Source of the DNA: Ecdyonurus torrentis
Taxonomy: Eukaryota; Arthropoda; Insecta; Ephemeroptera; Heptageniidae
Direction: 5' to 3'
DNA length: 64,000 nucleotides
NCBI GenBank assembly: GCA_949318235.1
Contig: OX439129.1
Location: forward strand, 30,714,243-30,778,242
The notes under the pieces were generated by a model, which was not told the origin of the DNA, ran no database searches, and saw only the letters and a program-made list of their open reading frames with translations. Position numbers and translations under genes: made by a program. Position 1 is the stretch's first letter; each line of letters begins with the position of its first letter. Of this stretch, positions 31,813 through 50,023 are shown piece after piece.

Positions 31813-32428
31813 TATAAGGGTGTATGCGCATGACGTCATATTTATTGCGCATGGACGCCATACTGGAGTAATGAATAACATTGCTCAGCATAGGACAAAC
31901 TTCGTTTTTGGCTATTTTCTTTGGGAAATAGAATAATTTTTTGTTATTATTATTTTTCTCACATATACATAAAGCCATAGACCACATAAAACAACAAGTG
32001 CTTTTTAATGAATAAACACGAAATGGGATCTTCATAACTGATGATAATTTTTACCAGAATGTTAAAAGCCCTACGAGAGAGCGTGAAAATACTGTAAAGT
32101 ATGCAATTTGCGTGATTATTCATGTTTCTGACGTTAGAAACAAGCAAAAATTAGTAAAAAATGTTGTGCGGGTTGCATAAATTGAAAATTTCTGATTACT
32201 GCTACGGAGCTGAGACAAACTAAACTTATTTATTACCATCAAGTGTTTTGTGATATAAATGTTTCTGGTCTATTCCTTGAAGATATTAATTCAACATATT
32301 AACAAACATCAATACATTAATAAAGAAGTTTTAAACTGCTAAAATTAGTCATTTATCCTATGCCACCCATGTTATTGAGTGATCCGATATGGCATCGACT
32401 TTAGCATGAATGTATTGAACCTTATATA
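31813..32428 (+). mobile_element. Family C MITE, copy C1, split by a family B insertion
   Basis: The left part (31813-31968) starts TATAAGGGTGTATGCGCATG and carries TGACGTCA (31831-31838). The right part (32281-32428) contains GCCACCCATGTTATTGAGTG and ends near CCTTATATA. Both halves align in order with the uninterrupted copy at 40572-40863. The interrupting block is copy B2, so C1 is older than B2. No coding capacity. Confidence 0.7.
31969..32280 (+). mobile_element. Family B MITE, copy B2 (nested in C1)
   Basis: The left end is ATAAAGCCATAGACCACATA and the right end GGTCTATTCCTTGA. Internal family B blocks are in order: AGAGAGCGTGAAAATACTG, GCAATTTGCGTG, GTGCGGGTTGCATAA and CTGCTACGGAGCT. 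The central octamer is mutated to TGACGTTA, so it lacks an intact CRE. The terminal TTAAs have decayed to ATAA and TTGA. Confidence 0.85.
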
Positions 32429-32429
32429 A

Positions 32430-37060
<4,631 letters not shown>

Positions 37061-37071
37061 AAACATTTAAA

Positions 37072-37228
<157 letters not shown>

Positions 37229-37667
37229 ATTTGCTATATAAAAACACAGCTTTAAAACATTTTCAAATATGGCATATTATAAAAAAATAATAATAATCGA
37301 ATGCAAAACATTTTATTTAAAAATATTATGAATATGTTATACGTGCAGTAATATATTATAAAACTGATTTTGTTAAAATTCTAAAGAGTATTGAATAATA
37401 TTAGTATAGGATAATTTACATGAAATTACAACTATTATAATATCCTTGTAATGTAATAAGGACTATTTCCTTTCATAAGGTCTCTATGCTATATGCTTGT
37501 GAAAAATTGTTTTACAGATAAAGATAATATCCCAAAATATAAAACCTTTAAATTTCAATTTCTTCTTGGTCAGCATCATGTAAATGTAGCTGAGTTTGAT
37601 TTGTGTTGAAATTATATGTATTTTGGTATGTATGTATGTATGTGTGTGTGATAGTGATACTACATAC

Positions 37668-37910
37668 GGTTAGTGTTGTGGAGGTGGGGGCGATACATTG
37701 CTAAAGCAACAAACGTTTGGAATATTGAGTAGGCATAAGGCAAGGGAGTTATATAGGGAAGCAATAGTATTATAGCAGCATCTGCTCTGTAGCATATTAT
37801 ATAGATAGAGAGAGCAAGTTGTTCATCATTGGTGCTGATCAGGCATGCATGTGGTGAGTCCAGACTGCCCCAGTTGACCATAGCAAACATGATGCCCAAA
37901 GCAAACACAC
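37668..37910 (-). CDS. Candidate internal exon of a multi-pass membrane protein
   Basis: Seen: on the minus strand a T-rich acceptor (CTACATTTTGGCAG) precedes base 37910. Then come 243 nt open throughout in one frame, and a GTATGT donor starts at 37667. Both ends are phase 1. The reading begins VFALGIMFAMVNWGSL (hydrophobic), continues DSPHACLISTNDEQLALS, then has a second hydrophobic segment (about exon residues 49-73, around IILLLPYITPLPYAYSIF). Base composition is more balanced than its surroundings. Inferred: two membrane segments joined by a short loop with one cysteine. No family is recognised; the layout only loosely recalls small four-span proteins. It lies upstream of the receptor's first exon on the same strand, so it would belong to a separate gene. 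A chance open frame is possible. Confidence 0.4.
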
Positions 37911-37919
37911 CTGCCAAAA

Positions 37920-39447
37920 TGTAGAAAAAAAATAAATATACACGCAAGATGTGTTTCTACGCTAAACTTTTTCATGATGAAGATTTAAAGTTGTCAGATT
38001 ACTTCAACTTAAAATGTAATTTACATTTTATTTATAGAATTTTGCTTTTATGTGTATTTATAATATTGATGAAATTAATGTATATGAACACGGTGTACCA
38101 TGCTTTTGAAAGAAGAAGAAGAAAAAAAATAGATGAGCTTTATTCATTTTTAAGTTTTGAGTTTCTGCACTCAAATTTCATTTTTAAATGACTCATTTGA
38201 CTATAATATATTAAATAATGTTTTTTTACGGTATTTTCCTCAAGTAAAGGTGATTTCCGGGATCAGTTTCTTCTTTCCTTATACATGAGGTTACAGTCGC
38301 ATCCCTACTGATCCTTGTGACCTTTCTACTCTTATACAAATAACCCCTTTATTAGACTAATCTGCAATGCCAATGTAGTTGGGTATTAGATGTTGAAAAT
38401 TTCCCATATAATATTGATATGCTATTTCCATATGAGTGATTTAGATATGCGGTATGCGTATTTTATAAAAAATAATTTTTTTGTATCTTCTTTTAGAACT
38501 ACGCAAATTGAACTCTCTCAATTTTTAAATTTAATTTATTTTCTTTATAGAACTTTAAAAACTACCAATATATCATTTTTTTTTTTTTTTTTTTTTTTTG
38601 CACTCAGCTTAAATCTTAAATTAATATCCTAAGATATAACCAATATAATATTTTTTTTTATATATCAGACTAATCTTTATAAAGATTTTTATCCTTTTTT
38701 TTTGTATCATATAAATTCTTGTCATGAATTATTTAAGTAGATTCTGATATAAAACTTGTAATAAATATTTAAAATCGAAAACCCAATGACTCTTTGATAT
38801 AAAAATCAATAGATATAATGTTGAAGTGTAATTTTTATATAATATATAAAAAATATGTTGAACTTTATCTATTTTATTTAAATACAGTAAAAGAAAATAT
38901 CATTCTTAAATTGTGTGATTTGTAAGTTAATATTATATATTATTATAGAAATGTTATGTAATAAGAAGGAATAAGATTTATTATTTGTCATGTTACTTCA
39001 TTTTTCTTTTTGCTATAGAATAAGTTACGCAGACGTTTTTTTTTTTTTTTTTTTTCTTTCTTTCTTTCAAAATAAAATCTTTTTAAAGACATAAATGTGT
39101 CACTTTTTTTTTTTTAAAGTTATATACACAAACAGCTTAGACTCATTTAAATTTTTACATTTTAATTGCAAGCAAATTTTCTGTCATAACGAGAACTTAT
39201 TTTATATTTAATAATTGTTTCTGTTCAGTTTAGCAATGGTTTATCTTTTCAATAAAGAATTATGACCATGATATTGCTTTCATTTTTTTAAAAGAAAGAC
39301 TATACACTCTCGTTATGTTGGAAATGAATCACTTAAGCACAAGTAATTTTTCATTTTTTATGACAAGTGAGTGATTGTGAGTGATTATTTATTTACGCCA
39401 AACTCACTCAAAAGTAGAAACGTTTTATCAAGTAATTTTTTTTTAAA

Positions 39448-39511
<64 letters not shown>

Positions 39512-39938
39512 AAAAAATAACATTATGTATTATATGTTAGCAAAAATCTTAAAATTAATTTATGTATGCGTGTAACTTATATACTTTTGTTGCTTATTAT
39601 TATAAGTATAACTTTTTCATCATATAAAATACCGACAAACAAATAGTATTTATTTCTTTATCTTTTCTTTTCAAACCATTTAACAATAAATATCTACAAA
39701 GTTTTGAATAATTTTGTTACAAACTATATATTTTATATACTAAACTCACGCAGATAAAAATTCTATTACTACGAACATAAACACATCAATCAAAATGAAG
39801 AAGAAGAAGAAGAAAAGTCGGAAAGTGTTAAAGTCAATTTTCAGTCAATGCTCAGCATTTTTTTTTCTTCTTCTTATTGTAACAAATAGCTTTCTTATAG
39901 CTGTCATGTGATTTACGTCTATATATTTATATACTGAG

Positions 39939-40014
<76 letters not shown>

Positions 40015-40077
40015 TATATATAAATAATGGATCAGTTGCAATACGTTACACGGACATCCAATATATCTAATCATACT

Positions 40078-40116
<39 letters not shown>

Positions 40117-40570
40117 TTAATGAAGCTGATGTCATGTTGTAAATATAATTTCAAACCCCCTTTTTTTATCGTCACACTGTTAACAAGTATTAGGTTGTTA
40201 ACAGTAGTTAACAGTAAAGATAATTGGAGCAAAATTATATTACTATAATATGCAAAGTGTACTCAAATTTTCATACAGATATATGATATGCAGAATTGTG
40301 TACATTATATAATTACTTATAAACATGCAAGGTTATTAAACTTTTTACAGCGATCAAATATATCCGTGATTTATTTGATATTATGAATATTATATTTCCT
40401 TATATTTCATTGACGCATTTATTTTGTTCAAGTGAGAGAAAATTGAAAAAAAAAATCAATTTGCTGTCATGTAAATTATAATATTTTTTTCTCTTAAAAT
40501 TTATTACTTTTTTAAATCTATAATTTAAAAGAATTTATGTAAGTTATCTGATATATAAAGTTACTATACA
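37920..40570. other. AT-rich DNA with (TA)n tracts, no gene recognised
   Basis: Holds (TA)n at 39454-39508, 39943-40010 and 40089-40115, and poly(T) runs near 38577-38599 and 39036-39056. No exon linked to the 37668-37910 candidate was found. Confidence 0.5.
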
Positions 40571-40571
40571 T

Positions 40572-40863
40572 TATAGGGTGTATCCGCATGACGTCATACT
40601 GAATGCGCTTCGACGCTATACTGGAGTGACGAAAAACATTGCTCAGTACGAGACAAACGTGGTTTTTGGCTCTTTTTTCGGTTGAAAATTTTGTTAATTT
40701 TTTTGTTATTATTTATTTTTCTCACATACTTGAAAACCTATTTCCCTCACACATATTGCTACTTATTTTTAAGCTTGTAAAATGTATTATTTTCCCATGC
40801 CAGCCCATGTTATTTACTAATCCAACATGGTGTTGACTTTTATATGAATGCATACACCCTATA
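40572..40863 (+). mobile_element. Family C MITE, copy C2 (uninterrupted)
   Basis: Left end TATAGGGTGTATCCGCATG, right end complement TATAGGGTGTATGCATTCAT: terminal inverted repeats of about 12 bp flanked by AT-rich DNA. TGACGTCA is at 40589-40596, directly inside the left end. The body includes CATTGCTCAGTACGAGAC and CCAGCCCATGTTATTTAC, both matched in the split copy C1. No coding capacity. The transposase family is uncertain. Confidence 0.7.
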
Positions 40864-41159
40864 ATTATAAACAATATTTTTGTTTTTCCGTGTAAAAAAA
40901 CGTTTAAAGTAGCAAATATTATTATCATAAAATAAGTATGAAAGGATTTATTTGCAATGTATTGAAGAATACATGATAAATCACAAGTTCAAATTAAGCA
41001 TATAAAGCAAAATGTTTGTTATTCCTCTCTCAACTGTTTGAGTATGCATCACAGATCAAACATTATTGCAAAGTATTACTTTTTTTTATATATTATACTA
41101 TACTTCCCGTATGTACATATATATAAAGTGCTGAGCTACTTTGTTTGTATAAAATATAT

Positions 41160-41160
41160 A

Positions 41161-41216
<56 letters not shown>
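41160..41216. repeat. (TA)n microsatellite
   Basis: About 50 bp of TA repeat with a short TA-rich flank. Confidence 0.93.
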
Positions 41217-41224
<8 letters not shown>

Positions 41225-42144
41225 TCCATATATACATTAATCCGTTTGAGATTATATTACAGTATCCTCTTTTTTATATATCAAACTATTGTGATGCTTT
41301 ATTACACTCTCTTTATGAACCATATTATTATTAATATTGATGCTCTGAATATTTTTATGCATATAATCATATAATACCCTTTTGAAAATATATAGTATAT
41401 TTATTTTGCTCACGGGAAAATTGAAAAATAATTTTAGCTTTATATTATATGAGGTTTAAATTGCTTCACTTGAAAAATCATAAATAATGCTTTTTCAATT
41501 GAGCTTTAAATTATTTTATGATCAATCAATATTGATTTATAATATTGAACACTATGACCTTATTTCAGTGAATGGTTAAAATTGTAATCATGATTTAAAA
41601 AAAGAAAAAAAAGTACGAAAAAAAAAGTGTATACAGGGTATATAAAATAAAAGTACCCCTATGGATTAAAACCCTCATCATTAGAATGACTAACTCACTA
41701 AAAAATGTGTCTACTATACGATAGCGTGATATAAAATGTGATTCAGATATAAAAATGTATATTATAATATTATATACTGGCGTTATATACTACAGCGTTC
41801 ATTCTTCTATGAATTTATTAACACTATCCATTACAACCTATTAACTCAAATATTTATCATTCAAAACGCTATAAAGTTTCCTTTTTTTTTTTTTTTAAAG
41901 TTCCAATATTGTGTGTGTCATCAGTGTAAAGACAAAATTCTAAGAATTCTGTATTCGTAATGTTTTAGGACGTTATTAAAATTTTTTTATCTTTAAACTT
42001 TATTTTACACACACTTAAAATTAATTAAACGTCTCACACAAGATACTTCATTTGAATAATTATTTTGGATGTGTTTAATTATGAAACTTGAAACGTGTGT
42101 GTTGTGTGTGTAGGAGTTCCATATATTAAAGTTCCATATATCCA

Positions 42145-42526
42145 TTAAAGGCATAGAAAACATGAAACAGCATGTTCTTTGACACAAAATGGGATCTACA
42201 ATTTGATGATAATTTTTAGCAGAATCTAAATGTGGCCCCACAAGAGAGCGTTAAAAAAACAATAAAGCATGCAATTTGCGTGAATGTTTCTGCATATGAC
42301 GTCAGAAACAGGCAAAAACTAGCATAAAAATGTAGTGCGGATTGCTTAAATCAAATTTTTCTGATCACTGCTACGGAGCTACAGTTGAGACCACACATTC
42401 TCTGTATAGGAGATGAACTACTGTACCATCTACTGTGAGTTGAGACAAACTAAAGTTATTTATGTAAGTCCCATCAAGAGTTTTGTGATATAATTGCTAA
42501 TGTTATCATGTTGTCTATGCCTTTAA
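42145..42526 (+). mobile_element. Family B MITE, copy B3
   Basis: TTAA at both ends (42145-42148, 42523-42526). Ends TTAAAGGCATAGAAAACATG and, inverted, TTAAAGGCATAGACAACATG. CRE octamer at 42297-42304. Compared with the other copies it has about 50 extra bases (around 42390-42440, ACCACACATTCTCTGTATAG...), apparently a small insertion beside the CTACGGAGCTACAG block. Confidence 0.9.
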
Positions 42527-42638
42527 CAGTACTTAACTTACATTTTTGTAATAGTAGACTTTTGTTTAGGTATGCAATTTTGGATGCACTTTGAACCTCA
42601 CTCCTTTGAATGGAATTTTCTTCTCCATTCCTGGAATT

Positions 42639-42642
<4 letters not shown>

Positions 42643-42674
<32 letters not shown>
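42643..42674. repeat. Short (TA)n microsatellite
   Basis: About 32 bp of TA repeat. Confidence 0.9.
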
Positions 42675-42678
<4 letters not shown>

Positions 42679-42689
42679 TACTTTAATTT

Positions 42690-44430
42690 TTGTGATTTGC
42701 GCTATCCCTTGACTATCACTTGCAAACAAAGTGTTGTGGTGGGAATGTATAGGCAATTTGCAAAACTCATTATGTTGAAATTGTTTGAAAGGATGCAAAT
42801 TCTCTATATACATATAAACCTGAAAGTAAAGGAGAAAATAAACAAAACAGCAACCTTTTATAATGTAAAAAGCCGATCATACACATCTGATATAAGTTTT
42901 TCTCAACTTAATTTTGCAGTATTTTTTAAACATATTATAGTACAGAATGGATATAAAAAAATCTATAATATTTTTGTGGCCATACTTTTCAGAAAATTTT
43001 AATATTTTCCCAAAAATTTAATGTGTTTTTAAAAATGCTTGTATTTGAATTTATTCATTTCAATTTTTTCAATTGATCCCTATATGAACTATTTGATTTA
43101 CACGGATGAAAGAAATCACCAGCAATAAATTTATTTTATCGTTCAGTTTTTGTTTTTTTTTTTCTTTTCTTTTTCCAATTTTGGAATATCATAAATAATT
43201 ATACTGTGCAACATATTTGTTATCCTTTGCAGCCTAATTATTATTCAGTATTGCGTATAAGTTATATTGTACAATATTACAATATGTACAATATTAATTG
43301 TTATGAATAAACCGGACTAGCAAAATTATTACATTCCATATATTTACATGTAGGTTGGAAAATGTAGCATTCTTTTTTTATTAGAGAATTCACATCTTGC
43401 AATTCACACAGGAAACTAAAATCATCGTATATTACAGTATATCTTGCATATTATAAAAGTGTTGATATTACAACAAATTATAAGCTCAGATTCAGCAGTG
43501 TTTTATGTTATATACTTATATCCAATACTCCCCTTTTACACATATTGCATTAATTTTTGTATTGTTCTCACATAAGGCTATTTAAATACCCTATCGTATT
43601 TATCATTATACGGCGCTATATAAAACCCACAGTTCTACAGTCCGGAGAAGCTAAGTATGCTTCAAAGTCATTTGAAAATCCAACAATCGATTATTTGCAC
43701 AATACAAATTAGTACACCATTTTGGTCGATTGTTCAAAAAGTCAACCTATCGCCCACATTATTAGAATTTTTGGATACATATTGCACAATCGTTGGTATA
43801 ATGTTATATTCAAATAAGTATATTAGGTTATGAACCAAAAAATTACTTTATTTTATACTATACGATAAATGTTTAATTTTAGAAAGTGGAGCTATATGTA
43901 TAAACTTTAATAATATAAACATATTGATCTGATTATTTTATAGAATTGGCGTCATCCGTATTTTACTCTCCATACGTATTATGTATACTGCAGCATGTAT
44001 ATCGTAGTGCTGTTGTGTTGTATTATTATATTCTATACTCATTGTTTTGCATGATGCAGACTTTAACATAATATTATACAAGGGGGCAGTTTAGAGAGAA
44101 ACTCTACTCGAACATTATACCCTGGCCGCACACTATTATATGGAGCTATACTTATTCACATATTCGCATATACAAAGTTTGCATAATAAGCATATTGTTC
44201 TATTTTATTCTCGGTAATTCCAAGTTATGAGTTGTTTTTTTTTTGTTTTTTTTTTTGCTCTTATATGAGTTTATAACAATATTATTAATGTTTGATATAA
44301 AGATACAGGAAGTAGAGAAGGGCTTCAAAATGTATGTATAAGCTTTTATACATAACAGGGATATATTTTAGCTAAAAAAATATAAAAATAAAAGGGGTAG
44401 TTTCTATATTTTCATATCATCAAAATATAA
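42690..44430. other. Unique DNA, no gene recognised
   Basis: A TATATAAA at about 43617 followed by CAGTTCTACAGTCCGG resembles a core promoter. No coding exon follows. Confidence 0.35.
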
Positions 44431-44452
44431 TACTTCATGTCAACACTTTCAT

Positions 44453-44564
<112 letters not shown>

Positions 44565-45244
44565 GTTAGTGAAACAAATTGGATCAGTTCAAAAATTTCC
44601 TGTATATATATATATTATTCCACTCGCATGTCAGGAAATAAGATGGAGTATTATATGAAAAAAATAAATAATAATACAGGTGTGTATATTTTATATTGGA
44701 TTTTATAAGGAAATGAAAACAAGGTGAGATAAGAAATATATTGTTACAGCCATACGCTTGATGTTTTAAAATTCACTATCGCACAAATTTCAATTTATCT
44801 GATCGGTATATATTGCATTTTTTTTTCAATTTCCCATAGTTATAAAAACAGACATGCCATATGGCTTTCAACAAAAACTCCCTTGTCATCCATGTATGTA
44901 TACACTATTATATTTTTATATAATTTTACAACATTTTATGATATAATCCATAATTACAACAGGAACACACAAAAAGTATAGTAACATTTATTGGCAATTT
45001 CTTATAAACAACAAAAACCGTAAAAATATGGTAAAAATGTAATACTATAAATTATTTGTTATTTTTTTTTGCTGTCGTAAAATTAAAAATGACAATTTCA
45101 ATTTTATTTTAAATTAAAAAAAAAAAAAAAGTTTACAACCAAGAACTCGATTAATAAACTTTATTATTATTAAGGAATCATTCATTAACACTATAAAAAT
45201 AAGGTTAAATTGAGAACTTTTTTATATAGTATACAATATATTAA

Positions 45245-45545
45245 GCACGTGACTAGTTAGTCCAATCAGAGTGGTGTAAAGTGTGTTTCATATAATGAGT
45301 TAGGAACGTGATGTGCAACTTTGTAAGAGTAAAGTAAAAGGAAAATTGCTATAGTACTATACTATACTACTATAAGGCAGCATATTGTTGTTGCCGTCGT
45401 TCTGGTTGCATGAAAAGCAAGGCGCAGCTTAAAAGGGGCGGTGGCAAAAACGATCAATATGCCTTGCTGGAAGTATAATATTATAGCAAAAAGAAGAGAA
45501 GTCTGGAGGAAGAAGAAGATGCTGTTTTCCATGAAAGTACTGCAT
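45245..45545. promoter_or_regulatory. Promoter-like cluster: E-box, CCAAT box, GC box
   Basis: CACGTGAC (about 45246), CCAATCAG (about 45261) and AAGGGGCGGTGG (about 45434) occur within 200 bp in a stretch clearly less AT-rich than its flanks. The spacing is wide, no TATA or initiator is evident and no adjacent coding exon was found, so strand and target are unknown. Confidence 0.25.
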
Positions 45546-45546
45546 G

Positions 45547-45548
<2 letters not shown>

Positions 45549-45586
<38 letters not shown>

Positions 45587-45912
45587 AAGTATTAAGTCTA
45601 CAAGAAACTAATTAGCACACAACTCTTTTGGTAATTAAGGCCAATTTTGTAATTGCTTTTTGCGTTACTCTATTTAAATTTAAAAAAAAAAAAAGAAAAA
45701 AGAAAATAAATATATAAGTTGTAACATTAAAATATAGTAAAAAAGCATTATAAAAATGTGTTTTGTTTTTTTAATTTTTTAAGAATAAATATTTAATGAT
45801 AAATAAAATAATATTAATACAAAAAAAAAAAAAAAGTTTTGAACTTTTCTTTGAAAAAGTTTAAAACCCATAAAGTAGACCTTAATTTAAGTTTATAATG
45901 ATTCTTTGAAAA

Positions 45913-45992
<80 letters not shown>
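45549..45992. repeat. (CT)n at 45549-45586 and (TA)n at 45917-45992
   Basis: Two pure dinucleotide tracts, with poly(A) near 45680-45694 and 45822-45835 between them. Confidence 0.94.
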
Positions 45993-45995
<3 letters not shown>

Positions 45996-46955
45996 GTAAC
46001 ATCAAACATAGAAAAGTTTAACTTATATTTGATAATTGTGCTGAAAAAAAATTATATTGTTGAAGTGTTCACTTATTCAAGAAAAGTTCAAATAAATATA
46101 AGTTTGCAAAAGAAATTTCTGCTTGTAAAGTTCCGAAAAAGAAGTAGACTAAAAAAAATAATAATAATAAAATATAATGGTTACAAAAATTGAGGTCTTG
46201 TAAAAATATTTCACTGCACTGAGAATTATTTTAACAAGCTTTTTGGGTAAATTTTTATCTCTGAAAAAGTAATAAGAATCTAAAAAAATGGTTAGAGTAA
46301 ACAACCGTAAAAATTATTTCAAACATAGCTTTTCAAATTTCTTTTGAATGCACTTTTTTTTTTTTTTTTTTTTTTAATATGTTATGTTATAATATACATT
46401 CAAGTACCAACTCTGCATAATTATCTAACATTTTCTACACGTTTTCGTTCATGTTTTTATCACATATAAGCTGCTGCAAAATGTCGTAATTAATTTAGTT
46501 TCTTTTTCTTCTCTTAAACAATGCATAATTACTTAACTAAACAAGAATATTTTTGTGTAGTAAGTATTTTTAATTAAATGACTTTTAATTATTCAAAACA
46601 TTAAAAAAAAACTTTGGTTGTATATATCTGAATTAAATATAAATAAATAATAGAGGAGAATAATTTAGCTTAGAGTTGTGACATCTTTTCAATTTATTAT
46701 TCTTTTCTCTCTCTCTCTCTGTCTCTCTCTCTTGTTTCAATATTAGTACTAACATAATGAAACTTCACTATAGAATAAATATGAGAAAAAAATAAATTGC
46801 ATTTTATGTCAATGTCAAACTTTATACCTACATGAATGTATAAAAATATTTATATATTATGTTTCTTTGCTTCAAGACAAAAAGAAAAAAAGAAAGAGTG
46901 AAAAATGTAAGAATTTTAAAATACAACTCGATTCTTTTATGAAAATTTTGTTCTT

Positions 46956-46957
<2 letters not shown>

Positions 46958-47046
<89 letters not shown>
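46958..47046. repeat. (GA)n microsatellite, about 89 bp
   Basis: Pure GA repeat. A shorter GA tract of about 24 bp follows at 47178-47201. Confidence 0.96.
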
Positions 47047-47049
<3 letters not shown>

Positions 47050-47199
47050 AGAAGAATGTTAAAATTGAACTATGTATAAGTTGTATAAGTTGTGTTACTA
47101 TGAAGGAAAATGTCATTCTTTTCTTATACAGGGTGCTTTACAGAAGAAGAAAATATAATATGTAAATATAGAAACTACAGAGAGAGAGAGAGAGAGAGA

Positions 47200-48270
47200 G
47201 AAACTAAAAGTAGGAAGTACTCATTAGCATAAAGTAAGAACGACTGTGTACCACATATATTCTCTCTGGTATCTACGCTAGTTTCTTAGGGACTTGATGT
47301 GCTTCCTTGACTTCTTTTTTATACTATTTTTTTTCTTTCTCTTAAGTTTACGTCATAGACTCAATTTTCTCAACTTCTATACTATATGATTAAAAACTTC
47401 TTCTCCGTGTACGAAAAAAGAAAGTTATTTTTTTATCTGATTTAATTTTATAAAATAAACAAAAAAAAATGTTAAGAAACGTAATTTTTAATTAAGAATT
47501 GACTTATATATTTTTTTTCTTTTCCATATATAAATATACATGATAAATTTTTTGAACTTCCTTTAGAGTAATTATGTAAATCTTCTAAAATTTACATTTT
47601 TTTTTTTTTTTTTTTTTTTACTTTTGATGACAAACTTTTTAAGTAAGTACAATAATAAGAAGAAAAAAAGAAGAAGAAAAAAAGATTTCATCCCTTATAA
47701 AGTATAAGTAATGTTAAGGAAAAAAAAGGGGGGGACATTTTTAAGTCTTTGAATATTAAAATATAAGATGAATTTCTTTCTTTCAACAGAGCTTTTATAT
47801 CATATAAATCGTATTTCTAGATAAAATAAAATAAATCAGGCAAAAGCTTTTCTATATAATGCTATTTCTATGTAAGTGCCTTATAAATAATATTGAAATA
47901 TAAATTTATGGCACCTACGTATATATACACAAACAAATTCAATTTATTTTTTCCTATATAGTCCATACATTGTATTTTTGTAAATAACATATAAAAAGAT
48001 GTTATTATAAACAATAAGTTGATTTATAAGATATTGTGTATCACATTTCGTATATTGCATACATATTACTGTATTAAAATGTGCATTTTTATAAAGAAAA
48101 AGAATAATCTTCTACGTGTAACATCTAAATTTACCATATATTCATAAATTTATGCATATTAAAATTATTATTTATTACTCATATGCTTTAATACATAGGA
48201 ACTTCCTTGCAAAAAACATAAAGTATAATATAACATCTCTGTTTTTAAGCATATAGAAATATGAAAAAGA

Positions 48271-48306
<36 letters not shown>

Positions 48307-48348
48307 CTGTATATTATCGTCTTCTTTTTTTCAAAAATTTATATCTGG

Positions 48349-48410
<62 letters not shown>

Positions 48411-49680
48411 GTGTGTGTATGTATTCTTTCCTTCAATGTTGGTTGTTATTTTATTCTTGTTCAGTTGTCTAGTATTTTTTATTTTATTTTCTTGCGGTAA
48501 AACAGAAGAAAAATTTGATAATAAAAAATTCAGTTTGTATCTTTTGCACGCAGTTGTCACAAAAATGTGAGAAACAGAGTTGGTATAATCTGTTGTCCCA
48601 TACATCAACTCAAAATTTACGTTGATACATATAAATAAAAAATATATATATTTCATAATATATATACAACAATACCCTTTTAAAAACTTTTACAGTTATA
48701 AGACATTAGTTATTATTATGATTAAAATAAAGGAATAAAAATGAAATAAATAAATCAAGTCAAGTATTCTTTAATTACACAACTGCTTGTTTTAACTGAT
48801 AATAAATTTTAAAAGTTTTTTTTTATATTCATATATATATTACATAATTACATTTTTATGTTACATAATTATGAAAAATTTAATTGAAACTTTTATAATT
48901 CTTTTTTTTTTCTCTGTCTTTCTCTCTCATTTCTTCATATTAACTAAAGTAAAAACGCAAAGTAAAATATGAGTTTTTTTTTTAAATGTTTACTTTTCTT
49001 ATAGAGTAAATTATTAATATTTTTCTTCCTTTTCTCTCTCCCCTCACTCAGTGTAAACCTCTGTCTATAAGAATCAATTCATCATCATGATATCGTATAT
49101 CAACAACAGATAGAAAAGAACTCTCCCTTATTCCTTCCCATTGCTATTACCAAGATGATGCTCATTTATCCTAGATTTTGCTTCACTGACTAAAATGCAC
49201 TCTATTTAAAGGTAAAAGATAAAGAAAAATACCAATACAATGGAAACAAGTTCATTTATGTATAGGGTAAACATAAAAAAAAAACTTTTAACAATGAGCA
49301 GTGAAATGCACATAAAAAAAACTCATTATTAAAAGCCATCAGACAATAGAAAATTGGAAATTGATGTTAGAAAATTTGCATGACGTCACTTTTCATCAAG
49401 CTACGTAAGTTAAGTATATACAAAAAAAGAAAGAAAAAAACAATAGGGATTAGGATTAAACAAAAAGGGAAAAAAATATCAAAGAGGGTTTCTAAAAGAC
49501 TATAATATCTATATAGATTTTATTCGAAGGGGGGAAAGAAAGAATATAAAATTTAATAAATATTAAAAATCTCAATACATTTGATAAATTTGTGCAATAA
49601 AATATAATTCAAGGCAATTAACACAGAACTAAATGAACTTTTTTTTTTACGTCTAAGTAAATGTTTAATGTTAGAACTGT
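47200..49680. other. AT-rich DNA with (TA)n and poly(T), no gene recognised
   Basis: Holds (TA)n at 48351-48408, (GA)n at about 48274-48301, and poly(T) near 47598-47619. A TGACGTCA at 49381-49388 has no MITE ends around it. Confidence 0.5.
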
Positions 49681-49688
49681 CCTAATGT

Positions 49689-50022
49689 TTAAAGGAATAG
49701 ACCAGAAAAAAAAGGCATTTATATCATAAAACACTTAATGGGATTTACATGAATAACATTTGTTTGGCTCAAAACCCAACAGTAGCCCCGTAGCAGTGAT
49801 CAGAAAATTCAATTTATGCAACCCGCACAACATTTTCATACTAATTTTTGCATGTTTCTGACGTCATAAACATGAATTTTCACGCAATTTGCATACTTTA
49901 CAGTATTTTCACGCTTTCTCGTGGGGCTACATTAACATTCTGGTAAAAATTGTCATCAGTTTTGAAGATCCCATTTTGTGTTTATTCATGTACATGTTGT
50001 TTTATGTGGTCTATGGCTGTAA
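49689..50022 (-). mobile_element. Family B MITE, copy B4
   Basis: Left TTAAAGGAATAGACCAG at 49689; right end CTATGGCTGTAA, where the terminal TTAA has become GTAA. The body is in reverse orientation: CCCCGTAGCAGTGATCAG, TTATGCAACCCGCACAAC, CRE octamer 49859-49866, then GTGGGGCTACATTAACATTC. Confidence 0.9.
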
Positions 50023-50023
50023 G

